A DNA stretch of 64,000 nucleotides, taken from assembly GCF_900112765.1 (NCBI RefSeq), contig NZ_FOMZ01000011.1:1-64000 (forward strand), written 5' to 3'. Origin of the DNA: Actinopolyspora alba (GTDB lineage Bacteria; Actinomycetota; Actinomycetes; Mycobacteriales; Pseudonocardiaceae). The notes under the pieces are model-generated. The model was not told the DNA's origin, ran no database searches, and was given only the letters and a program-made list of their open reading frames with translations. The position numbers were made by a program, and so were the translations under genes. Below are positions 21,552-29,357 of the stretch, in pieces. Position 1 is the stretch's first letter. The number at the start of each line of letters is the position of its first letter.

Positions 21552-21687
21552 GGGGGGCGTGCGAGCTCTCCGGGAGAACCGACCACGGTGACAGTCCCGC
21601 CGCCGTCTCCTCGCCTTGTCGAGTGAGCTCGGCGGCTCGCTCGTCATCGCATACCTTGTCGAACTCGGTGGCGGCTTCTCGCCGGGT

Positions 21688-22968
21688 TCAACCGTTGGGA
21701 ACCGTATCGCGCTTTCCCGACGCCTCGGACGTCGTCGATGGGCGGGTGAAATGCCGTGCGCCGGGTGCCGTCGCCGCCAACGCCGGTGCCGCGAAACAAG
21801 CCGCCGCACAGACCAACAGCACCCAGAAGTTCCCGGCGAGGGTCACGGCGGGTGCGATCAGCGCCAGTCCCAGTGGTGCCAGTCCGTAGGAGATCAGGAA
21901 GTCCAGGGCGGACACACGAGCCAGCTTGTCCGGTGCCACCTCACGCTGGGTCGCGGTGAACCAAGGGACGTTGAACAGTTCGATCCCGATTCCCGCCAAC
22001 ACGTAGCCTGCCACGAGTAGCGCCGGAGGCACCGGCAGCAGCAGTCCCAGTGGGGCGAAGCCGTAACCGGCCAATCCCGCCAGTGCCCAGAACCCCTGCG
22101 AACGGGGTCGCCACCACGTGACGAGCAGTGCCCCGAGTAGTGCCCCGGCGGTGTAGGCGGTCAGCGCGGCGGCCAGTACCGCCTCGGTTCCGTAGCGATC
22201 GCGACTGATCAGCGGCAGAACGACCCCGGTGGCGGAGTAACCGGTGGTGATGACGGTGGCCAACGCGGCCAGACCGGCCAGGAACCAGGGGTGCCCGCGT
22301 GCCTCGCGCAGTCCCTCGGTGAACTCGGAGACGAACGGGATGCCGCCCTCGCGGGATGAGCCTCCAGCCTTCCTGCGTCCGGTGGGAGGCAACCACGCCG
22401 CCACCAACCAGAGGCCTCCGGTGAGCAACAGCAGTGTGGCGGTGTCGACAGTGGTGGCCGCCAACGCGGTCGAACCCGGCGCGACCAGTGTCGTCACCCT
22501 CACCGACAAGGTCCGCGCGGCGTTGGCCTGTTGCAGCCGTGCCGAGTCGACGACCTCGGCGGTCAGGGCCTGAAACGCTGGCCTGCACGCCCCTTGCCCA
22601 GCCCCCACCAAGGCAGCTGCCGCTGCCATCAAGGTTTGCGAGGTCCCCAACCCGATCGGGAGGACGAACGTGGCCACGGCCGCGGTGAGTCCGGACAGCG
22701 TCACGACCGTTCGACTGGTGTAGCGGTCGGCCAGCACGCCGCCGACGGGTACGGCGAGCAGAAAACCCGCTGTGCGCGTCGCGAGCAGCACTCCGAGCGT
22801 CACGGCGCCGATGGTCCCGTCGAGCACGGCCAGGCCGAGCACGAACGGCAGTGCCCACGTGGCGAGCCCGGAAGCGGTCGTTCCTGCCCACAGCCGCAGG
22901 AAGTGCGGCTCACGAAGCAGCGACCGTCGTGGCGGGGCTTGCTCGGACTGTTTCTGTGCGGATGTCAC
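21688..22968 (-). CDS. MFS transporter (predicted exporter, metallophore candidate)
   Basis: This 12-helix major facilitator of the MFS_1/MFS_3 type has the loop-2 motif (GGVLADRYTSRTV). Its general pattern is that of siderophore- or drug-export proteins of the EntS type. I place the start at the GTG at 22968, which has GGGAG nine bases upstream, instead of the in-frame GTG at 22986. It diverges from the FecCD-type import operon across a 237-bp region carrying a Fur/Zur-like box. Export of a metal-binding small molecule made by the neighbouring enzymes is therefore inferred. Confidence 0.85.
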   Translation of the reverse strand: MTSAQKQSEQAPPRRSLLREPHFLRLWAGTTASGLATWALPFVLGLAVLDGTIGAVTLGVLLATRTAGFLLAVPVGGVLADRYTSRTVVTLSGLTAAVATFVLPIGLGTSQTLMAAAAALVGAGQGACRPAFQALTAEVVDSARLQQANAARTLSVRVTTLVAPGSTALAATTVDTATLLLLTGGLWLVAAWLPPTGRRKAGGSSREGGIPFVSEFTEGLREARGHPWFLAGLAALATVITTGYSATGVVLPLISRDRYGTEAVLAAALTAYTAGALLGALLVTWWRPRSQGFWALAGLAGYGFAPLGLLLPVPPALLVAGYVLAGIGIELFNVPWFTATQREVAPDKLARVSALDFLISYGLAPLGLALIAPAVTLAGNFWVLLVCAAACFAAPALAATAPGARHFTRPSTTSEASGKRDTVPNG

Positions 22969-23098
22969 CGGTTCTGCTCCCGTCACACGTGCCTACGGCG
23001 CTGCACGGGAGAACATTCCCCGATCGTCCACTTCGGATATCACCGACGGTCGCGGAACGTGGCGTCATTGTGACGGTTCTCCCAATGAACATCAACCG

Positions 23099-23128
23099 TA
23101 GACGAAAATGATTATCGTTTTCTATTAT
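23099..23128 (+). promoter_or_regulatory. Promoter of the metal-uptake operon
   Basis: The -35 candidate is TAGACG (23099-23104) and the -10 candidate is TATTAT (23123-23128), with an 18-bp spacer occupied by the Fur/Zur-like palindrome. The start codon of the permease gene lies 78 bp downstream. Repressor binding here would directly block RNA polymerase. Confidence 0.55.
23104..23122. promoter_or_regulatory. Fur/Zur-type operator
   Basis: The 19-bp palindrome GAAAATGATTATCGTTTTC is symmetric at 16 of 18 non-central positions and matches 15 of 19 positions of the classical Fur box. In actinobacteria iron genes are normally under IdeR/DmdR with a different operator, so a Fur-family site like this points to Zur (zinc). 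It fills the spacer of the promoter at 23099-23128. Confidence 0.7.
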
Positions 23129-23205
23129 GCATCCTAAGCGACCCCGAAAACCGACCCCGACCCCCACACCCGCCCGCACGGAGCTTCGAAGACGGAGCGC
23201 ACTTA

Positions 23206-24300
23206 GTGACCACATCGGATGCCCAGCCGACATCGGACACGCAGCCGGTCCGCCCGGCGAGCCGTCGGGAAAAGAGCCTGCTCACGACGGTCCTGTCGTT
23301 GGTGGTGGTGCTGGCGATCTCGATCCTGGTCGGTATCACCCTCGGTCCGGCTCCCGTGCCGCTGCCCGAGACCGTGCGCTACCTCGCCGCCGCCGTCACC
23401 GGAGGAACGATCGACGCGGCCGACGCGAGCGGGTATTCGATCATCTGGCAGGTGCGCACTCCGCGAGTGCTGCTCGCGGCGGTGGTGGGAGCGGGCCTCA
23501 GCGTCGTCGGCGTGGCGATCCAGGCCACCGTGCGCAACGCGCTCGCCGACCCCTTCATCCTCGGGGTCTCGTCCGGAGCCTCGGTCGGTGCCAGTGCCGT
23601 GGTCTCGTTCGGACTTTTCGCCGGCCTGGGGGTCTACGCCTTGTCCACCGCCGCACTGCTGGGAGCGCTGGGCGCCTCGGCCCTCGTTTACCTCGCCGCG
23701 CGTGGCAAGTCCGGGCTCACTCCGCTTCGCCTCGTACTCACCGGTGTCGCCCTCGCCTACGGGTTCCAGTCGTTGATGAGCGCGATCGTCTTCTTCGCTC
23801 CCTTCAGCGACTCGGCCCGCACGGTGCTGTTCTGGCTGATGGGCAGTCTGGGCAGCGCCACTTGGTCCGGTCTCCCGCTGGCCGCCGCCACCGTCGTTCT
23901 CGCCACGGTGCTGCTGCTGTGGAACTCCCGCGCGCTCGACGTGCTGGCACTCGGCGACGAGACCGCCGCGGGACTGGGCATGGACGCCACCGCCGTGCGC
24001 AAAAGGCTCTTCCTGCTCACGGCGATCGTGACCGGATGTCTGGTGGCGGTCAGCGGCGCGGTCGGTTTCGTCGGGCTCGTCATCCCCCATCTCGTGCGAC
24101 TGCTGGTCGGTGCCAACCATCGCCGCGTGCTGACCATCGCACCGCTGATCGGTGCGATCTTCCTCGTCTGGGTCGACCTCGCCTCGCGGACGCTGTTCGC
24201 ACCACGGGAGCTGCCGCTCGGCGTGATCACGGCGCTGATCGGGGTTCCGGTGTTCATCATTCTGCTGCGACGCCGCGGCTACCTGTTCGGAGGTCGGTGA
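23206..24300 (+). CDS. FecCD-type ABC transporter permease
   Basis: This 364-residue permease has roughly ten membrane helices and the family motifs VRTPRVLLAAVVGAGLSVVG, NALADPFILGVSSGAS and the ATPase-contact region GAVGFVGLVIPHLVRLLVG. FecCD permeases carry iron-siderophores, haem, cobalamin or, in some cases, zinc complexes. The GTG start has GGAG about 9 bases upstream. It is the first gene of a six-gene run, with its stop codon directly abutting the ATPase start. Confidence 0.95.
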   Translation: MTTSDAQPTSDTQPVRPASRREKSLLTTVLSLVVVLAISILVGITLGPAPVPLPETVRYLAAAVTGGTIDAADASGYSIIWQVRTPRVLLAAVVGAGLSVVGVAIQATVRNALADPFILGVSSGASVGASAVVSFGLFAGLGVYALSTAALLGALGASALVYLAARGKSGLTPLRLVLTGVALAYGFQSLMSAIVFFAPFSDSARTVLFWLMGSLGSATWSGLPLAAATVVLATVLLLWNSRALDVLALGDETAAGLGMDATAVRKRLFLLTAIVTGCLVAVSGAVGFVGLVIPHLVRLLVGANHRRVLTIAPLIGAIFLVWVDLASRTLFAPRELPLGVITALIGVPVFIILLRRRGYLFGGR

Positions 24301-25062
24301 ATGTCGATCACACTCGACGGCCTGTCGGTGCACCTCGCGGGAGCCGAGCTCGTCCGCGATCTGCACATCGAAACGGCGGAAGGGGAAGTCCTCGGACTCG
24401 TCGGACCGAACGGCAGCGGCAAGTCCACCGCGCTGCGGTGCGTCTACCGGGCGCTGCAGCCGAGCAGGGGAGCGGTGCTGCTCGACGGTGCCGACATCTC
24501 CACCCTCGCGCAGCGTGCGTCCGCCCGGCACATCGCCGCTGTCCCGCAGGAGAGCAGCAACGATCTCGACTTCAGCGTCGCCGAGATCGTCGCACTCGGC
24601 AGGTTCCCGCACCACCGCGGGAACCAGCCGCTGAGCACCGAGGAACGCGCCGTCCGCGACGAGGCGATGCGTCGTGCCGACGTCGTGCACCTCGCCGACC
24701 GCGGTGTGCTGTCGCTGTCCGGTGGGGAACGCCAGCGGGTGCTGCTCGCCAGGGCGTTCGCGCAGCAACCCCGCGTGCTGGTCCTCGACGAGCCGACCAA
24801 CCACCTCGACATACATCACCAGATCCGGTTGCTTCGCCAGCTGCGCACGGACTCGACCACCGTGCTGATCGCCATGCACGACCTCAACCTCGCGGCCGCC
24901 ACCTGTGACCGGCTCGCCGTGCTCGCCAACGGGACGGTGCCGCACATCGGTACGCCCACCGAAGTGCTCACCCCCGAGCTGATCAACGAGGCGTTCGGCG
25001 TCACCCCCTCGATCGTCCGTCATCCGCGCACCGGAATCCCCCAGCTGCACTACGACATCTGA
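24301..25062 (+). CDS. FecE-type ABC transporter ATPase
   Basis: This 253-residue ATPase has Walker A GPNGSGKST, a Q-loop at PQE, signature LSGGERQR, Walker B VLVLDEP and the H-loop AMHDLN. It belongs to the FepC/BtuD group that energises FecCD permeases. Its ATG follows the permease stop codon without a gap, indicating translational coupling. Confidence 0.95.
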   Translation: MSITLDGLSVHLAGAELVRDLHIETAEGEVLGLVGPNGSGKSTALRCVYRALQPSRGAVLLDGADISTLAQRASARHIAAVPQESSNDLDFSVAEIVALGRFPHHRGNQPLSTEERAVRDEAMRRADVVHLADRGVLSLSGGERQRVLLARAFAQQPRVLVLDEPTNHLDIHHQIRLLRQLRTDSTTVLIAMHDLNLAAATCDRLAVLANGTVPHIGTPTEVLTPELINEAFGVTPSIVRHPRTGIPQLHYDI

Positions 25063-25092
25063 TCACCGTTGTGAACAGGAGAGATACCCGCA

Positions 25093-26082
25093 ATGACCTC
25101 ACGCGTCGCCATCACGGTCCTGCTGACCACCTCGTTACTGGCAAGCGGCTGCGGAGCCAACGTCGCGCCCTCCTCGAACGGTGAATCCGGCACGGTCACC
25201 ATCGACAACTGCGGGCGCACGATCGAATACCCCGAACCGGAACGCCCGGTCGCCTACGACATGAGCAGTACCGAGAAGATGTTCGCCCTCGGGCTGGCCG
25301 ACCGCATGCGGGGCATCGTCATGCCCAGCACCGCCGACCCGTCGGTGAAACGCTCCCCGTGGCGGGAGGACTATCGCTCCGTCGAAACGCTCAGCACCGA
25401 TGTGCTCAGTCTCGAGGTCGTCCTCGACGCGAAGGCGGACTGGGTCCTCGCCGGTTGGGAGTCCGGTTTCAGTCAGGCACGAGGGATCACTCCGAGCAAA
25501 CTCGACTCCCTCGGGATACAGAGCTACCAGCACACCGAGAGCTGCTTCAACTACGGATCGGATCCGGTGCGCGTGCCACCGCTGGAAGCCCTCTACACCG
25601 ATCTACGACAGATCGGCAAGATCTTCCACATCGAGGACCGTGCGAAGCGAGTGGTCACGGACCTGAAACAGCGCGCCCGAGAGCTTCGCGAGCAACGACC
25701 CCAAGGAACTCCGCCCCGGGTGTTCATCTACGACTCCGGAACCGACAAGCCCTTCACCTCCGGTGCTCAGGCGGCACCCAACGCCATCGTCTCGTTGGCG
25801 GGTGGGCGCAACATCACGCACGACCTCGACAAGCGCTGGACCACGATCGGGTGGGAATCGGTCGTGCAGGCGAATCCCGAAGTGATCACCGTCGTCGACT
25901 ACGGGGACAAACCCGTCGAGGACAAGATCGCGTTCCTGAAGTCGTTCCCCCCGTTGGCGCAAACGCCCGCGATCAAGAACGACCGCTTTCACGTCATCGA
26001 CTACGGAGCCGCCGTCAGCGGCCCCCGCAACATCGCCGCCGCCGAGAAGTTCGCCGACCACCTGCGCTCCATCGGGCGCTGA
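25093..26082 (+). CDS. Metal-chelate/cobalamin-type periplasmic-binding lipoprotein
   Basis: This 329-residue protein has a signal peptide with lipobox LASGC (lipidation at Cys20), so it is anchored outside the membrane. The body has the two-lobed class III binding-protein fold of FepB/BtuF: a conserved opening GRTIEYPEPERPVAYDMSS, a long backbone helix and the C-terminal SGPRNIAAAEKFADHL segment. It is the ligand receptor of the adjacent permease and ATPase. The natural ligand is not readable. The operon context suggests a metal complex of the small molecule made by the downstream enzymes. Confidence 0.93.
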   Translation: MTSRVAITVLLTTSLLASGCGANVAPSSNGESGTVTIDNCGRTIEYPEPERPVAYDMSSTEKMFALGLADRMRGIVMPSTADPSVKRSPWREDYRSVETLSTDVLSLEVVLDAKADWVLAGWESGFSQARGITPSKLDSLGIQSYQHTESCFNYGSDPVRVPPLEALYTDLRQIGKIFHIEDRAKRVVTDLKQRARELREQRPQGTPPRVFIYDSGTDKPFTSGAQAAPNAIVSLAGGRNITHDLDKRWTTIGWESVVQANPEVITVVDYGDKPVEDKIAFLKSFPPLAQTPAIKNDRFHVIDYGAAVSGPRNIAAAEKFADHLRSIGR

Positions 26083-26135
26083 CCCACGATCCCGCTCTCA
26101 CCGGCTGTCCCTCTGATTCAGGAAAAGACATCACC

Positions 26136-26954
26136 ATGACCGAAACAGCGACCCTTGACGCCCTGTTCACCGAGGTGCTCGGTGGTTCCGAGTCACCACG
26201 CCCGAGTGAACTGATCGCCACCAGTGTGTTCTGGATCCAGCACGGCACCCGGCTGGCGGGATCGACCACCGTCTACCGCAACCGCTACGTCCTCGTCCGG
26301 GTCGGGCAGTCGTACGGGGCCTGCGCCTTCGAAACGGGCGAGCTCGATCCGGAAGCTTGCTCCGGGGCCTCGGGCAGCGATCTCGCGACCCTGCTCCGTG
26401 CCGCACCACTCCCACTTCGTGTCGCCGCGCTCGACGCCTATCTCACCGAGACCGAGCACCACCGCGACCGTCCCGACGCGGAAGCCGTCACGTTACCGGC
26501 GGGAACTCCCGAGCAGCGGGCCCGAAGCCGGGACGAGGCGATCGCGGGACTCCTCGACGTCGCACCGGGGAGCAAGGTGGCGCTCATCGGTGTGGTCACC
26601 CCGCTCGTCGCGGCGCTGCGGGAGCGGGGATGCGCCTGTCTGCCCTGTGACTACAACCTAGACGCCACCGCGGACGGTGGACTGATCACCTCGGTCATGA
26701 GCGAAGTGCTCGAACCCGCCGACGCTGTCGTGGCGACCGGTATGACACTGGGCAACGGGACTTTCGACGGAATTCTGCGCCACTGCGGGAAGCGGAACGT
26801 GCCGTTGATCGTCTACGCCCAGTCGGGTTCCGCGGTCGCGAGAGCCTTTCTCGGCTCCGGCGTCACCGCACTGTCCGCCGAACCCTTCCCGTTCTCCCAG
26901 TTCGACTCCGGTACCACCACGCTGTACCGCTACCGCGCGGCCCACTCGTCATGA
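26136..26954 (+). CDS. DUF364-like (putative heavy-metal chelation) Rossmann-type protein
   Basis: This 272-residue protein resembles the DUF364 family: LPLRVAALDAYLTE after an N-terminal alpha/beta domain, then GSKVALIGVVTPLVAALRERG, ADAVVATGMTLGNGTFDGIL and VPLIVYAQSGS. In the known structure of the family a metal-binding role was proposed from a cleft between domains. No activity is established. Two cysteines lie in ACLPCDYN. I chose the ATG at 26136, 53 bp after the lipoprotein gene. It overlaps the kinase gene by four bases. The family is often found next to metal or siderophore ABC transporters, as here. Confidence 0.75.
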   Translation: MTETATLDALFTEVLGGSESPRPSELIATSVFWIQHGTRLAGSTTVYRNRYVLVRVGQSYGACAFETGELDPEACSGASGSDLATLLRAAPLPLRVAALDAYLTETEHHRDRPDAEAVTLPAGTPEQRARSRDEAIAGLLDVAPGSKVALIGVVTPLVAALRERGCACLPCDYNLDATADGGLITSVMSEVLEPADAVVATGMTLGNGTFDGILRHCGKRNVPLIVYAQSGSAVARAFLGSGVTALSAEPFPFSQFDSGTTTLYRYRAAHSS

Positions 26955-27988
26955 ACGCACCCACCGACCGGAAAACTCCCCCGACCACCGGAACGGGCCA
27001 ATCCGGCTGCCACCACGGTGAAATCCTGCAAGGGGCCTTCCTCGATGACCGAGGAGCGGCCTGCCGGGCTCTGGTGACCATGCCGCTGGCCGGCCCCCGC
27101 AGCAGCGCCGTCTTCGTGCCCGATCCCGACACGGCCCCGGACAGCGTGGTCATCAGCCCGAACGACCGAAGCAAGGCGCGGCGAGCGGCGGTTCTGACCT
27201 GCGAACTCTGTGGCAGCACCACGTCACGAACTCCGTGCGGCGGACAACTGCTCCTCAGCAGCGAGGTTCCCGACGGTCTCGGGATGGGGTCGTCGAGTGC
27301 CGACGTGCTGGCCACGATCCGCGCTGTGGTGGATGCCTACGCCGCGGACCTTCCCGCCGAGATCGTGTCGAGAATCGCGGTGTCGGCCGAACGTGCCAGC
27401 GATCCGCTGATGTTCGACGACAGGGCCCTGCTGTTCGCGCAACGGGAGGGCAGAGTACTCGAGGATCTCGGTGAGCGCCTTCCCCCGGCGGTGGTGGTGG
27501 GATGCCTCACCGAAGGTGCCACCGGCGTCGACACCCTGGAATTGGGTAACCACCACATCCGCGATCAGGACCTACGGGTCGGTGAACGACTGCGCGCACT
27601 GCTGCGAGAGGCCGTGGCCCGGTCCGACGTCGCCCTGCTCGGTCAGGTCGGCACCGAGAGCGCCCGGTACAACCAGCGCATCCTCGACAAGACCCAACTG
27701 GACTCGCTGGTGGAGATCGCCGATCGGGTCGGCGCTGTCGGCCTGCAGATCGCCCACAGCGGCAATGTCGCCGGTCTGCTCTTCGACCCGAGCCGGCCCG
27801 GTACGGGAGACCGGATCCGGACGTGCCTGTTCGAACTTGCCCGCAACGACATTCCCAGTACGCGAGTGTTCAGCACTCGGCCTCGACTCCGAAACGGTAT
27901 TGGTGATCATGGACGAGCACATCGCGGACGCGGTCGCGCGCCCCGATCTGATCCGGCTGGACAGGGGACTCGTATGCCTTCGATTTGA
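26951..27988 (+). CDS. GHMP-family kinase, PduX-like (amino-acid hydroxyl kinase)
   Basis: This 345-residue protein has the GHMP N-terminal motif (CHHGEILQG at 20-28) and the phosphate-binding motif VPDGLGMGSSSADVLATI (glycine/serine core at 109-118). This resembles PduX, the L-threonine kinase of cobalamin synthesis. No cobalamin genes are nearby. Next to an SbnA-like enzyme, phosphorylation of free serine or threonine to give an activated O-phospho amino acid is the better inference, analogous to the serine kinase SbnI in staphyloferrin B synthesis. The last 27 codons overlap the PLP gene in another frame and look unlike GHMP sequence, so the true end may be disturbed. Confidence 0.82.
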   Translation: MNAPTDRKTPPTTGTGQSGCHHGEILQGAFLDDRGAACRALVTMPLAGPRSSAVFVPDPDTAPDSVVISPNDRSKARRAAVLTCELCGSTTSRTPCGGQLLLSSEVPDGLGMGSSSADVLATIRAVVDAYAADLPAEIVSRIAVSAERASDPLMFDDRALLFAQREGRVLEDLGERLPPAVVVGCLTEGATGVDTLELGNHHIRDQDLRVGERLRALLREAVARSDVALLGQVGTESARYNQRILDKTQLDSLVEIADRVGAVGLQIAHSGNVAGLLFDPSRPGTGDRIRTCLFELARNDIPSTRVFSTRPRLRNGIGDHGRAHRGRGRAPRSDPAGQGTRMPSI

Positions 27989-28955
27989 GACGATGAAAGT
28001 CGTCTCCGCCCTGACGGCGGTCGAGCGATTGCTCGAACAGGGTCGTGTGCGGCCCGGGGACACCCTGCTGGACAGTTCGAGCGGCATCTACGCCTACGCG
28101 CTCGCGCTCGCCTGCCACAGGTACGGACTCGGATGTCACATCGTCGGCTCGACGACCATCGATTCCACGCTGTACAACCAACTCGTCCTGCTGGGCTGCC
28201 GGCTGGAGCAGGTCGAACCGTCGGCGGACCTCAAACTCGACCAGAGCCTGCGGGTGCGTCGCGTGCGACAACTGCTGGACGAGAACCCGCACTACCACTG
28301 GATGCGGCAGTACCACGACGACATTCACTGTCTCGGTTATCGCCCGATCGCGGATCGCATCCGCGCCGAACTGGGCGGTGAAGCACTCACGATCGTCGGC
28401 GGCGTCGGTTCCGGCGCCTCCACGGGTGCGCTGGCCAGATATCTCCGCGGCGCCGGAACGGATGTCGGGCTGGTCGGTGTTCAACCGTTCGGCAGCATCA
28501 CCTTCGGCGCCGAGCACGTCTCCGACAGCGAGATGATCATCGCCGGGATCGGCAGTTCCATCCCGTTCGGCAATGTCGAGCACACCGCCTACGACACACT
28601 GCACTGGATCTCCTTCGACACCGCGCTGTCGGCGAGCACGGACCTGCTGCGCAGGCACGCCGTGTTCGCGGGGTTGTCCAGCGGCGCGGCGTACCTGGCC
28701 GCACGCTGGGAGCGATACGTCCGGTCGTCGGGGCCGGTGCTGTTCATCGCCGCCGACACCGGACACCGCTACAACGAAGCGGTGTTCTCGCGTGCCGAGT
28801 CGGCGGGGAACATCGCCGAGCTCGCACCGCATCCGGCGGTCGATGCCTCGGAGATCACGATGCCCTGGTCGCGGATGTGCTGGGGCCGTGCGGAAGGGCC
28901 GCCCAACGCGCGCGGCGACGAGGAACGAGAGGGGATGCCGGTGAAGTGGTCCTGA
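27909..28955 (+). CDS. PLP-dependent cysteine-synthase-fold enzyme (SbnA-like)
   Basis: This 348-residue fold-type II PLP enzyme has the probable Schiff-base lysine Lys30 (FETMKVVSALTAV), the substrate loop DSSSGIYAYALA (from 55) and the phosphate-binding glycine stretch GGVGSGASTGALA (164-176). Cysteine-synthase relatives carry out beta-replacement on O-acetyl- or O-phosphoserine. SbnA joins O-phosphoserine to glutamate in a siderophore pathway. An analogous condensation of a phospho-amino acid with an amine is predicted here. I chose the ATG at 27909. A GTG at 27903 is possible. The gene overlaps the kinase gene by 80 bp and ends the operon. Confidence 0.85.
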   Translation: MDEHIADAVARPDLIRLDRGLVCLRFETMKVVSALTAVERLLEQGRVRPGDTLLDSSSGIYAYALALACHRYGLGCHIVGSTTIDSTLYNQLVLLGCRLEQVEPSADLKLDQSLRVRRVRQLLDENPHYHWMRQYHDDIHCLGYRPIADRIRAELGGEALTIVGGVGSGASTGALARYLRGAGTDVGLVGVQPFGSITFGAEHVSDSEMIIAGIGSSIPFGNVEHTAYDTLHWISFDTALSASTDLLRRHAVFAGLSSGAAYLAARWERYVRSSGPVLFIAADTGHRYNEAVFSRAESAGNIAELAPHPAVDASEITMPWSRMCWGRAEGPPNARGDEEREGMPVKWS

Positions 28956-29051
28956 TGAGAGCGTGGCCCGGTGGGCGTGGCACAAGAAGATCAAGACATC
29001 TTCATCCGGTTTCATCCCGTGCCACCCCCGGTGGGAGCACAGTGCTGGAAG

Positions 29052-29203
29052 ATGAGGTCGACATTACGCACGTCGCTGTTGGTGGCGGCCCTCGTGCTCC
29101 CCGCCGAGTGTCTCCGAATCGACATCGCGACCACCCACCGTGCCGAAGGACGACGACCGCGACGCTCCCAGGGACGATCGGGACGACCAAGATGATCGTG
29201 ATG
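29052..29203 (+). pseudogene. Small lipoprotein gene, apparently frameshifted
   Basis: An ATG at 29052 opens a signal-peptide-like sequence (MRSTLRTSLLVAA). In that frame the rest is basic and unremarkable and stops at 29195. One frame over, the downstream DNA encodes SCSPPSVSES, a proline-rich linker and a strongly acidic tail of Asp/Arg/Gln ending at a stop codon at 29203. Removing one base from the CCC run at 29089-29091 joins them into LLVAASC, a good lipobox, plus the acidic tail. I read this as a roughly 50-residue lipoprotein broken by one inserted base, or by a sequencing error. Confidence 0.4.
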
Positions 29204-29245
29204 ACGACTGATCCGGTCGGCGTGGCTGCTCGGCCGGTGTGAGAG

Positions 29246-29284
29246 GGCCTCGCCGGAGCGTCACTTCGCCGTTCCGGCGAGGCC
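29246..29284. terminator. Bidirectional terminator hairpin
   Basis: A perfect 12-bp stem (GGCCTCGCCGGA paired with TCCGGCGAGGCC) has a 15-base loop. It lies between the convergent metallophore operon and the alkene reductase gene. Confidence 0.75.
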
Positions 29285-29357
29285 TTCGGGCAGTAGCCGC
29301 CGCTGTTTCCCGCGATGAGGGGCTGCGACCGGAGCTCGCCACTCACCCGGCGGTTGA

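Noticed and set aside
26951-27988. Assignment of the GHMP kinase to cobalamin synthesis (PduX)
   Set aside because: The motif resembles PduX, but no other cobalamin synthesis gene is present, and the neighbours point to metallophore chemistry.
22987-28955. Direct identification of the locus as the EDDS cluster
   Set aside because: Control type and enzyme classes are similar, but without alignments the product cannot be named, and no decarboxylase or dehydrogenase is seen.
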